From Candidatus Aminicenantes bacterium UBA647 (GTDB lineage: Bacteria > Acidobacteriota > Aminicenantia > UBA2199), in NCBI GenBank assembly GCA_002299555.1, contig DBOL01000009.1:1-12090 (forward strand): DNA of 12,090 nt, in the 5' to 3' direction. Shown here piece by piece: positions 6,407 through 12,090 of the stretch; the first letter of the stretch is position 1, and each line of letters opens with the position of its first letter. The notes below the pieces were generated by a model, which saw only the letters and a program-made list of their open reading frames with translations, was not told the origin of the DNA and made no database searches. Made by a program: the position numbers and the translations under genes.

Positions 6407-7159
6407 ATGGATAAAATAAACAAAAATGACTTGATATCTACTTTAAAATTTAAAGTTACTTCAGCAGAAACTGATATGGAGGCCCGGCTGCGAATTGGTT
6501 CCCTTATTAATCTCCTTATCCAGTCAGCATCCCATTCGGCAGACAGTCTCGGTTTCGGTTATGAGGGATTAAAGAAACATAATCTGTTCTGGGTGTTCAG
6601 CAGGTTGACCATACAGATCGTCCGGCCTTTAATGTGGAATGACATTGCCGAAGTTGAAACCTGGCCGAAAGATATTGTCGGATTGCTTTATACAAGGGAT
6701 TTTATTATAAGAGATGAGGGAGGAGATGTTGTTGCAAAAGCTGCTTCGGCATGGCTTCCGATTGATGTTGAGACAAAAAGGCCGAAAAGAAAAGAGAGTT
6801 TTGATTCGGCATTTTTTACTTTTTTAAAAGATAAGCATGCACTGAAAGATCCGCCAGAGAAATTATCCGGTACCCCGGAAGGGGAAATTTTCAAGGTTAA
6901 ATCAACATATTTTGATATTGATCTGAACAAACATGTTACATCTACAAGGTATATAGACTGGATGATGGACACATTTTCCGCGGATTTTCTTCGAAAGAAC
7001 TATCCGAAATTATTATCTATAAACTATGTTAAAGAAACAATGCCTGAAACAGATATTGAAATTATAAAGGCTTCGAAAAATGATAAGGGAGAATTCCTTC
7101 TGGATGGAGTAAATTCTAAAACAGAAAAGACCTCTTTCAGGGGAAAGATCATTTTTTGA
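6407..7159 (+). CDS. Acyl-ACP thioesterase (FatA/FatB-like, PF01643)
   Basis: 250-residue double-hotdog thioesterase that hydrolyses acyl-ACP to free fatty acid in the cytosol, feeding lipid or acyl-group metabolism. The N-terminal hotdog shows LRIGSLINLLIQSASHSADSLGFGYEGL (28-55), then FWVFSRLTIQIVRPLMWND and WPKDIVGLLYTRDFIIRD. ASAWLPIDVETKRPKR (113-128) is a typical domain-linking signature. The catalytic DxNxH motif in the second hotdog is D172-L-N174-K-H176, before the YIDWMMD helix. The usual NN after HV is replaced by TS (HVTSTRYIDW), a modest departure. The length is normal for bacterial members. It lies 36 bp after DinB, with AGAGAG serving as ribosome site, and reads as the third gene of the Fic-DinB operon. 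Confidence 0.88.
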   Translation: MDKINKNDLISTLKFKVTSAETDMEARLRIGSLINLLIQSASHSADSLGFGYEGLKKHNLFWVFSRLTIQIVRPLMWNDIAEVETWPKDIVGLLYTRDFIIRDEGGDVVAKAASAWLPIDVETKRPKRKESFDSAFFTFLKDKHALKDPPEKLSGTPEGEIFKVKSTYFDIDLNKHVTSTRYIDWMMDTFSADFLRKNYPKLLSINYVKETMPETDIEIIKASKNDKGEFLLDGVNSKTEKTSFRGKIIF

Positions 7160-7208
7160 TCACTTGAAAGAATATTTCAGAAATTATAAAATATAATAGG
7201 GGAAAATA

Positions 7209-7790
7209 ATGGAGTATGAGATCAAGTTTGTCCTTTTCTACCTTCTTCTTCAGTTGACTCTGATTACTTGTAGTTTTTTTTACTATAATAATTACATAAA
7301 GAACGTTTACTTGAAGAACGGAAAACTTACATTTTTTGCCGGATTTTCACAATTTGGTATATTTACGGTTCATGCATTTCTTTTATATCTCCCTAACTTT
7401 TTGTTTACAAACTGGCCGAAAATAGAAGTTGGAACAATATCTTTCTTAACAGGCTTTGCCGTGTGCTCAATATCTCTTTTGATCCTGATCCTCGGATTTG
7501 TAAATCTCGGATCTTTTTTGAGGACAATGGGACTCAACTCCAGCAAGCTAAAAGCCTCAGGGATCTATAAATATTCAAGAAATCCTCAGGTCATGGGATA
7601 CGGCCTGTTGTTGGCCGGATTTGGGGTTTTCTGGCCTTCCTGGTACATCTTTGCCGGACTCATTTCATATGCTTTCATAATTCATAAAATGGTTTTGACA
7701 GAGGAGATCCACCTTGAGAACCTTTATGCTGACAAATATGTCTCGTATTGCAATAACACACCAAGGTATTTCAGATATTCTACAAAGTAA
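7209..7790 (+). CDS. ICMT/PEMT-like integral membrane methyltransferase
   Basis: 193-residue multi-span inner-membrane protein of the isoprenylcysteine carboxyl methyltransferase / phospholipid methyltransferase type. Hydrophobic segments lie at about residues 6-26, 42-62, 76-100 and 130-160. The SAM-binding block is GIYKYSRNPQVMGYGLLLAGFG (118-139), with the diagnostic RNP at 124-126. The C-terminal EEIHLENLYADKYVSYCNNTPRYF matches the family's E-E-x(n)-Y-x-x-Y-x(n)-P-R-[FY] signature, which forms the rest of the SAM pocket. The methyl acceptor is unknown; lipid or small hydrophobic thiols are possible, and protein isoprenylcysteine is unlikely in bacteria. ATG 7209 follows AGGGGA at 7198-7203. 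It is 49 bp from the thioesterase and may be the last gene of that operon. Confidence 0.82.
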   Translation: MEYEIKFVLFYLLLQLTLITCSFFYYNNYIKNVYLKNGKLTFFAGFSQFGIFTVHAFLLYLPNFLFTNWPKIEVGTISFLTGFAVCSISLLILILGFVNLGSFLRTMGLNSSKLKASGIYKYSRNPQVMGYGLLLAGFGVFWPSWYIFAGLISYAFIIHKMVLTEEIHLENLYADKYVSYCNNTPRYFRYSTK

Positions 7791-7843
7791 AATTTTGTTC
7801 ACAACCTGATTAGTTAAAAAGAAAAATTTATTTTGTGATCTAC

Positions 7844-7871
7844 TTGAATTTAACGATAAAAAATATATAAT
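7844..7871 (+). promoter_or_regulatory. Sigma-70-type promoter for the flavodiiron operon
   Basis: TTGAAT (7844-7849) and a perfect TATAAT (7866-7871) are separated by 16 bases. The implied start near 7878 leaves a leader of about 24 bases containing the strong GGGGAGG ribosome site (7888-7894). The 105-bp gap to the preceding gene supports a new transcription unit here. Confidence 0.55.
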
Positions 7872-7901
7872 CCATGGTTATAAAAAAGGGGAGGATTGAA
7901 T

Positions 7902-9089
7902 ATGAGAGTGAAGCAAATTAATGAAAGTGTATGGTCTGTTGGAGCAATTGACTGGAAGAGAAGGATGTTTGATGAAATAGTTCCTTTGCCGGATGGCACT
8001 TCTTATAATTCTTACCTTATCAATGGTAGCGAGAAAACAGCACTGATCGACACCGTTGACCCTCACATGGAGAAGGACCTGCTGGATAACCTTAAAGATT
8101 TGGAGGTGAACAAGATAGATTACATCATCTCAAATCATGCAGAGCAGGACCATTCAGGCTCTATCCCGATCATTCTTGAGATGTTTCCCGAATCAAAAGT
8201 AGTTACAAATGAAAAATGCAAAAATATGCTGATCGATCTTCTTCCGATCGACGAAGAGAGGTTTATTGTTATTCAGGACAGAGAAACAATATCACTTGGA
8301 GATAAAACTCTTGAATTTATATTTGCGCCCTGGGTTCACTGGCCTGAGACAATGTTTACTTACCTAAGAGAGGACAAAATTCTGTTTACCTGTGACTTTC
8401 TGGGATCTCACCTGGCAACCTCTGAACTTTATGCAGATTTTGATGATTTCAAGATCTATGAAGATGCCAAATTGTACTATGTTGAAATAATGATGCCCTA
8501 CCGGAGATTCTTTATTAAAGCACTTGAGCTGGTGGAAGATCTTAAGCCGGGAATCATCGCACCCTCTCATGGTCCTGTTTATGATAAACCTGAATATATA
8601 ATTAACCTTCATAAAAAATGGGTTTCAGATGAAGTAAAGAATGAGGTCTTATTGTTCTGGGTGTCGATGCATGGCAGCACAAAAGAGATGGTAGACTACC
8701 TTGAGAAAGAACTTATTAAAAGGAAGATCAATGTCAGAAAATTCGATCTTGCATCCTCGGATGCCGCACGGTTGACAATGTCACTTGTTGATGCGGCCAC
8801 TCTGGTCCTTGCGACTCCAGCTGTGCTTGGAGGAGCCCATCCTGCTGCTGTTTATGCAGCTTATTTAACCGGGATTTTAAAACCGAAAATAAAATTTGCA
8901 TCCATTATAGCCTCATATTCCTGGGGGAGCAAGATTGTTGATCAGCTCAAAGGGCTGATGAATAATCCTAAATGGGAGATACTTGACCCTGTACTCTCAA
9001 AAGGTGCAGCGAAAGAGGAAACATACAAAGATCTGGAAAGGCTTGCTGCAGAAATAGAAACAAAACATAGATCTGAAGGACTTCTGTAA
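7902..9089 (+). CDS. Flavodiiron protein (A-type flavoprotein, O2/NO reductase)
   Basis: 395-residue soluble flavodiiron protein that reduces O2 to water and/or NO to N2O, protecting anaerobic metabolism. The metallo-beta-lactamase-like domain (1-240) keeps every diiron ligand: H79, E81 and D83 (NHAEQDHSG), H146 (APWVHWPET), D165 (TCDFLGSH) and H223 (APSHGP). The flavodoxin domain (250-390) has the FMN phosphate loop SMHGSTKEM and the FMN-ring loops TPAVLGGAHP and ASYSWGS. There is no C-terminal rubredoxin, so it must take electrons from a separate rubredoxin or reductase, not seen here. ATG 7902 is chosen over the upstream in-frame TTG 7896 because GGGGAGG ends 7 bases before it. The CGGC-domain gene follows after 39 bp. 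Whether O2 or NO is preferred cannot be read from the sequence. Confidence 0.96.
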   Translation: MRVKQINESVWSVGAIDWKRRMFDEIVPLPDGTSYNSYLINGSEKTALIDTVDPHMEKDLLDNLKDLEVNKIDYIISNHAEQDHSGSIPIILEMFPESKVVTNEKCKNMLIDLLPIDEERFIVIQDRETISLGDKTLEFIFAPWVHWPETMFTYLREDKILFTCDFLGSHLATSELYADFDDFKIYEDAKLYYVEIMMPYRRFFIKALELVEDLKPGIIAPSHGPVYDKPEYIINLHKKWVSDEVKNEVLLFWVSMHGSTKEMVDYLEKELIKRKINVRKFDLASSDAARLTMSLVDAATLVLATPAVLGGAHPAAVYAAYLTGILKPKIKFASIIASYSWGSKIVDQLKGLMNNPKWEILDPVLSKGAAKEETYKDLERLAAEIETKHRSEGLL

Positions 9090-9128
9090 ATATTTTTAAA
9101 AAGTATTAAAATATAGGAAGGAGAAAAA

Positions 9129-9575
9129 ATGGCTGATAAAATAAAGATTGGTATCATTATTTGTGACAGATATCGCCGATGCGCCGGAGGCAAATGCTTC
9201 AGATCTCTGAAAAACAGAGAAGGTGCTTTCGATATTTACAAAGGAAAAGATATTGAGTTGGCCGGATATACTTCTTGTGATGGATGTCCCGGTGGTAATA
9301 TAGAATATGCCGGAGAAGAAATGGTTAAGAATGGTGTGAGTGTTATTCATCTGGCAACCGGGCTTGTTGTCGGATATCCACCTTGTCCCTATATAAAAAC
9401 ATTTAAATCATTGCTTGAAAAAAAGTTCAATATAAAAGTTGTTATCGGTACACATCCTATACCCAAAAAATATCTGGATCTTCATACTGAAATGGGGACA
9501 TGGGATTCAGATGAATGGAAGCCACTTATTGACCCTACAATGTCAGACGAAGAGACCCGTCTTGATTACAATTGA
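9129..9575 (+). CDS. CGGC-domain protein (PF08821-type)
   Basis: 148-residue small cytosolic protein with the conserved cysteine pattern of CGGC-domain proteins, thought to bind metal or act in redox chemistry; no activity is firmly established. The cysteines are C12, C18 and C23 in ICDRYRRCAGGKCFRSL, C50 and C53 in the core CDGCPGG (Asp replacing the first Gly of CGGC), and C86 in GYPPCPYIKTF. The IHLATG segment before the last cysteine is typical. A strong ribosome site, AGGAAGGAG (9115-9123), sets the ATG at 9129. It lies 39 bp after the flavodiiron gene and is probably co-transcribed with it, suggesting a role in oxidative or nitrosative stress or as a metal or electron handler; that link is inference. 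Confidence 0.85.
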   Translation: MADKIKIGIIICDRYRRCAGGKCFRSLKNREGAFDIYKGKDIELAGYTSCDGCPGGNIEYAGEEMVKNGVSVIHLATGLVVGYPPCPYIKTFKSLLEKKFNIKVVIGTHPIPKKYLDLHTEMGTWDSDEWKPLIDPTMSDEETRLDYN

Positions 9576-9588
9576 TCAAAGTGAAGTG

Positions 9589-9603
9589 TTTGTCATGGAC
9601 AAA
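9589..9603. promoter_or_regulatory. Inverted repeat between the CGGC and CDF genes
   Basis: TTTGTC-ATG-GACAAA is a perfect 6-bp inverted repeat with a 3-base centre, in the 66-bp gap before the cation exporter. No T tract follows, so it is not a good terminator. A small palindrome in this position could be an operator, for example for a metal-responsive regulator, but no regulator gene is present in the window. Confidence 0.3.
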
Positions 9604-9641
9604 TAGAATAACAGGATTATCATATATCATAGGCTAATTTA

Positions 9642-10499
9642 ATGGATAAAAGAGAAAAACTTGGATATCTGGAAGGTTCAGTTTCTATAGTTCTAAATAT
9701 TTTATTGTTTATTCTTAAATATTGGGCAGGTATTGTTTCTGGATCGATCGCATTGATCGCAGATGCCTGGCACACATTGTCAGATTCTGTCAGCTCTCTA
9801 ATTCTTATAGCCGGAGTCAAGCTTTCATCCAGAAAGCCGGATAAAAGACATACTTTCGGTCATGGGAGATGGGAGCAGATATCAGCTATTTTTATAGGTG
9901 TTTTGCTTGCATTTATAGCTTTTGAATTTTTAAAAGAATCAATTGAGAAAATATTTTCAGGTGAGTCAGCCAATTTTGGATTGATCGCCATTGTTGTAAC
10001 GATTACATCTGTTTTGGTTAAGGAAGGTCTGGCGCAATTTGCTTTCCGCTTATGGAGGATCACCGGAAACCATGCATTAAAAGCTGATGGATGGCATCAC
10101 AGAACTGATGCTTTATCTTCTCTGCTGGTGCTTGTTGGAATATTGTTAAAAGATCTTTTATGGTGGATGGACAGTGCATTGGGAATTTTGATCTCGATCA
10201 TGATTTTTTATACTGTTTATGAAATAATCAAAGATTCTATTGATAAACTTATGGGTGAATCTCCGGATGAAGGTCTAATATCAGAAATAAAGAAAATTAT
10301 TTCAGCAACTTCAGAAGTCCATTTGATCCCTCACCATTTTCACATACATAATTATGGTAAACATAGTGAACTTACTTTTCATGTAAAAATGGGCGGAGAT
10401 ATAAATATCAGGACTGGTCATGATATTGCAACAAAAATAGAAAAATCCATAAAGCAACAATTGGGTATAGAATCAACGATCCATATAGAGCCTATTTGA
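9642..10499 (+). CDS. Cation diffusion facilitator family metal/proton antiporter (zinc-type)
   Basis: 285-residue inner-membrane exporter that moves divalent metal out of the cytosol in exchange for protons. It has six predicted membrane helices over residues 12-205, followed by a cytosolic ferredoxin-like domain. The metal site in helix 2 is H44xxxD48 (ADAWHTLSD) and in helix 5 H152xxxD156 (ADGWHHRTD). The HxxxD/HxxxD pairing is the pattern of Zn/Cd-type members, in contrast to the DxxxD of Mn types. The KRHTFGHGRWE loop (68-78) after helix 2 is the family signature. The C-terminal domain has the His-rich stretch HLIPHHFHIHNYGKHSE, probably a regulatory metal site. The ribosome site is weak (AGG at 9631-9633). 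The stop codon lies just before the next gene, indicating translational coupling. Metal specificity is inferred from motif only. Confidence 0.93.
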   Translation: MDKREKLGYLEGSVSIVLNILLFILKYWAGIVSGSIALIADAWHTLSDSVSSLILIAGVKLSSRKPDKRHTFGHGRWEQISAIFIGVLLAFIAFEFLKESIEKIFSGESANFGLIAIVVTITSVLVKEGLAQFAFRLWRITGNHALKADGWHHRTDALSSLLVLVGILLKDLLWWMDSALGILISIMIFYTVYEIIKDSIDKLMGESPDEGLISEIKKIISATSEVHLIPHHFHIHNYGKHSELTFHVKMGGDINIRTGHDIATKIEKSIKQQLGIESTIHIEPI

Positions 10500-10519
10500 G
10501 AGGAGATTTCCGGAGAACT

Positions 10520-11572
10520 GTGAAAATAGAGCCATTTAATAACTTTCCTGCCGAATATGATGAATGGTTTGATAAAGAGGGCCAGATTTATGAACTTGAG
10601 CTTAAAGCTATTAAAGATTTGATACCAAAAGTCGGCAAGGGGCTTGAGGTCGGTTCAGGTACGGGGAGATTCTCAATTCCGACCGGGATCAAAATTGGTA
10701 TTGAACCCTCCCATCCTATGGGGAAGATTTCTGCCGGAAAAGGTCTTAGCATTATACTTGGAATTGCGGAATCATTACCTCTCAGGTCTGAAAGTTTTGA
10801 CTTCATTTTATATAACACCGTAATATGTTTTCTTGACTCACTGAGGTTGTCATTTCTTGAGAGTTTCAGGGTGTTGCGGCCTGGAGGATCTGTTGTTGTG
10901 GGGTTTATCGACAGAGAAAGCTATCTGGGGAATATTTATAACAGGGAGAAGGACAAAAGTAAGTTCTTCAAGGATGCCATTTTTTGTTCTGTACCTGAGT
11001 TGAGCAAAATATTAACAGAATCAGGGTATGAATCTCTTGAATATGGACAAACATTAATATTTGACATTAATAACGGTTCCCTCTCGGATAAAATTTCAAG
11101 TGGCTATGGGGAAGGATCATATGTGGTAATAAAAGGATATAAAAAACAGAGAGGAGAAAAAATGGATAAAATCAGAATTTGCATCGGATCAAACGATGGA
11201 GAAAGTATTGCAAGATCTCACATGGGAGATACTAAGCAGTTTCTCATTTTTGATATATTGAAAAACAGTGAAATGGATACTGTAGATACAAGAGTTAATG
11301 TTGCAATAGATCTGGATCATTCAGCTTCAAATAAAATGCAGGAAATCCTGAAAATAGTTGGGGATGCTGATATCCTTGTTGCCTGGCAGAAAAGTCCTAA
11401 TTTTACTAATATTGCCAAAAAAACAAAATACCAGCCTGTTGTAGTAAAAGCAGAAAAGATCAACGATGTTCTAAATATCCTTAAAAATTCATTCGTTGAA
11501 CTGAAAGAGTTGGCGGACAAAAGAAAAGAAGGTGATTTTTCTCCTGAAATACCTGAATTTAAACTTTTATAA
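10520..11572 (+). CDS. SAM methyltransferase fused in frame to a NifX/NifB-like (DiNase Fe-Mo cofactor) domain
   Basis: One open frame of 350 codons joins two domains. Residues 1-208 are a class I methyltransferase: EPFNNFPAEYDEWFDKEG start, motif I GLEVGSGTGRF (41-51), LPLRSESFD, LRPGGSVVVGFIDRESYLG, and YGEGSYVVIKG close. Residues 215-350 are a PF02579-type domain (KIRICIGSNDGESIARSHMGDTKQFLIFDI), the fold of NifX, NafY and the NifB C-terminus, which bind Fe-S or Fe-Mo precursors. No nitrogenase gene is nearby, so the second domain more likely handles another metal or cluster. GTG 10520 is chosen because VKIEPF aligns with the usual methyltransferase start; an in-frame TTG at 10496 overlaps the CDF stop. 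A strong ribosome site and ATG at the junction (11162) suggest that the NifX-like part may also, or only, be made alone. Confidence 0.8.
   Translation: MKIEPFNNFPAEYDEWFDKEGQIYELELKAIKDLIPKVGKGLEVGSGTGRFSIPTGIKIGIEPSHPMGKISAGKGLSIILGIAESLPLRSESFDFILYNTVICFLDSLRLSFLESFRVLRPGGSVVVGFIDRESYLGNIYNREKDKSKFFKDAIFCSVPELSKILTESGYESLEYGQTLIFDINNGSLSDKISSGYGEGSYVVIKGYKKQRGEKMDKIRICIGSNDGESIARSHMGDTKQFLIFDILKNSEMDTVDTRVNVAIDLDHSASNKMQEILKIVGDADILVAWQKSPNFTNIAKKTKYQPVVVKAEKINDVLNILKNSFVELKELADKRKEGDFSPEIPEFKLL
11151..11164 (+). promoter_or_regulatory. Internal ribosome binding site and ATG at the methyltransferase-NifX junction
   Basis: GAGGAG (11151-11156), five A residues, then ATG at 11162-11164, closely matching the AAGGAGAAAAAATG start of the CGGC gene. 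It lies inside the open frame, translated as RGEKM, exactly between the two domains. Initiation here would yield a free 136-residue NifX-like protein ending at 11572. Confidence 0.6.
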
Positions 11573-11584
11573 AATCTGTTTTAT
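11569..11584. terminator. Short AT hairpin between convergent genes
   Basis: ATAAAA-TCTG-TTTTAT is a perfect 6-bp inverted repeat overlapping both stop codons of the convergent pair, which are only 8 bp apart. It is followed by a T run on the plus strand (TTTTTTC, 11584-11590) and by AAGTTT-type sequence on the other. The stem is all A-T and therefore weak; a modest bidirectional terminator is possible. Confidence 0.3.
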
Positions 11585-12000
11585 TTTTTCTTGAACAATT
11601 TTTCATCAAGTGAATATTTTCCCGGACCGGTAAAAAAGAGTCCTGCAAATACGGCCAAAGCCATTAGTGGATGTGATACCTTTCCAAAAGGATCTCCAGC
11701 TCCTAGATGCATCAATGCGGCAACAGCCATCGTGCCGAAAAGGAATATAAGGGATGTCCTTGTAAACAATCCAAGGACAAGCTGAATTCCTCCTATAAAC
11801 TCTGAAATTGAAGCTATGAAACCTAAAACTTCAGGCATGAAGTTGATTCCGTATGAAGAAAGAGCTTTCCCTAGCCAACCCCATGTCTCTGGCCCGCCTG
11901 TTATTTTCGGCCACCCGTGAAATATAAAAAGGATACCGATGCCAACCCGGATTATGATCAATCCCAGGTCTGCTTTATTTTCAAGATTTTTTAATACCAT
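11581..12000 (-). CDS. DoxX-family integral membrane protein
   Basis: 139-residue inner-membrane protein of the DoxX/DoxD superfamily. Four hydrophobic segments lie at about residues 11-32 (LGLIIIRVGIGILFIFHGWPKI), 55-77, 80-98 and 106-124. The RVGIGILFIFHGWPKI motif and the HPLMALAVFAGLFFTGPGKYSLDEKLF ending are typical of the family. Members are variously linked to quinone or thiol redox chemistry and to stress responses; no firm role can be given here. The ATG (12000-11998 on the minus strand) is preceded by AGGAGA (12011-12006), a good ribosome site. It converges on the methyltransferase-NifX gene with an 8-bp gap. Partners, if any, lie outside the window. Confidence 0.88.
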   Translation of the reverse strand: MVLKNLENKADLGLIIIRVGIGILFIFHGWPKITGGPETWGWLGKALSSYGINFMPEVLGFIASISEFIGGIQLVLGLFTRTSLIFLFGTMAVAALMHLGAGDPFGKVSHPLMALAVFAGLFFTGPGKYSLDEKLFKKK

Positions 12001-12090
12001 GTTTATCTCCTGTAAAATTTACCTGTTTGTTACGCAACAGATGTTAAAAAGTTTATATTTAACTTTATGTGCCGAGAAAGAGAATGGTCA
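12001..12090 (-). promoter_or_regulatory. Upstream region of the DoxX gene
   Basis: No gene. It contains the DoxX ribosome site (12006-12011) and two small inverted repeats: TGTTACGCAACA at 12028-12039 (arms TGTT/AACA), and a longer imperfect one, GTTAAA...TTTAAC, at about 12043-12063. These could be operator half-sites, but no clear -35/-10 pair is seen, and the palindromes are too short to name a regulator. Confidence 0.3.

Noticed and set aside
7164..7192. Promoter TTGAAA-N17-TAAAAT before the ICMT-like gene
   Set aside because: It would start transcription at about 7199, inside the ribosome binding site, leaving almost no leader; chance in AT-rich DNA is more likely.
10520..11572. Part of a nitrogenase cluster
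   Set aside because: Only the NifX-like fold is present; no nifHDK, nifB or nifEN is in the window, and this domain is widespread outside nitrogen fixation.

Overview
The window reads as chromosomal DNA of a low-G+C, Gram-negative-type bacterium with anaerobic or microaerophilic habits. The anaerobe inference rests on a stand-alone flavodiiron protein, a CGGC-domain protein and a NifX-like domain. Secreted proteins with signal peptides support a Gram-negative cell. The phylum cannot be fixed from the sequence. Most genes carry strong Shine-Dalgarno sites (AGGAG, GGGGAGG), which argues against a typical Bacteroidota host, although several families here (FatA-like thioesterase, Fic, DinB) are common in the wider FCB group and in clostridia-like anaerobes. 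All genes lie on the plus strand except the last one (DoxX), which converges on its neighbour.

Layout. 1-888: 3' part of rlmN (23S rRNA/tRNA adenine C2 methyltransferase). 969-2198: secreted protein with an N-terminal lipocalin-like domain and an unrecognised C-terminal region. About 2199-4018: an AT-rich island with an amidohydrolase, a class I methyltransferase and a 31-codon remnant of a membrane protein. These genes lack Shine-Dalgarno sites, and no GATC occurs between 1968 and 4164, so the segment looks horizontally acquired. 4019-4783: exported alpha/beta hydrolase. 4878-4957: an operator-like array of CGTTAATAT elements over a promoter. 4955-7790: probable operon of a self-inhibited Fic enzyme with a C-terminal HTH-like tail, a DinB-fold protein, an acyl-ACP thioesterase and an ICMT-like membrane methyltransferase. 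7844-9575: a promoter followed by a flavodiiron protein and a CGGC-domain protein. 9642-11572: a CDF zinc-type exporter followed by one reading frame that joins a SAM methyltransferase to a NifX/NifB-like domain, with a strong ribosome binding site buried at the junction. 11581-12000 (minus): DoxX-family membrane protein.

Working together: the flavodiiron and CGGC proteins form a likely O2/NO defence and metal or redox pair. The CDF and methyltransferase-NifX genes are packed tightly enough to be translationally coupled. The Fic gene has the clearest local regulation: three copies of a 9-bp element, evenly spaced at about 25 bp, cover its promoter, and the protein ends in a possible DNA-binding domain, suggesting autoregulation. 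I see no tRNA, rRNA, CRISPR array, insertion sequence or complete mobile element.
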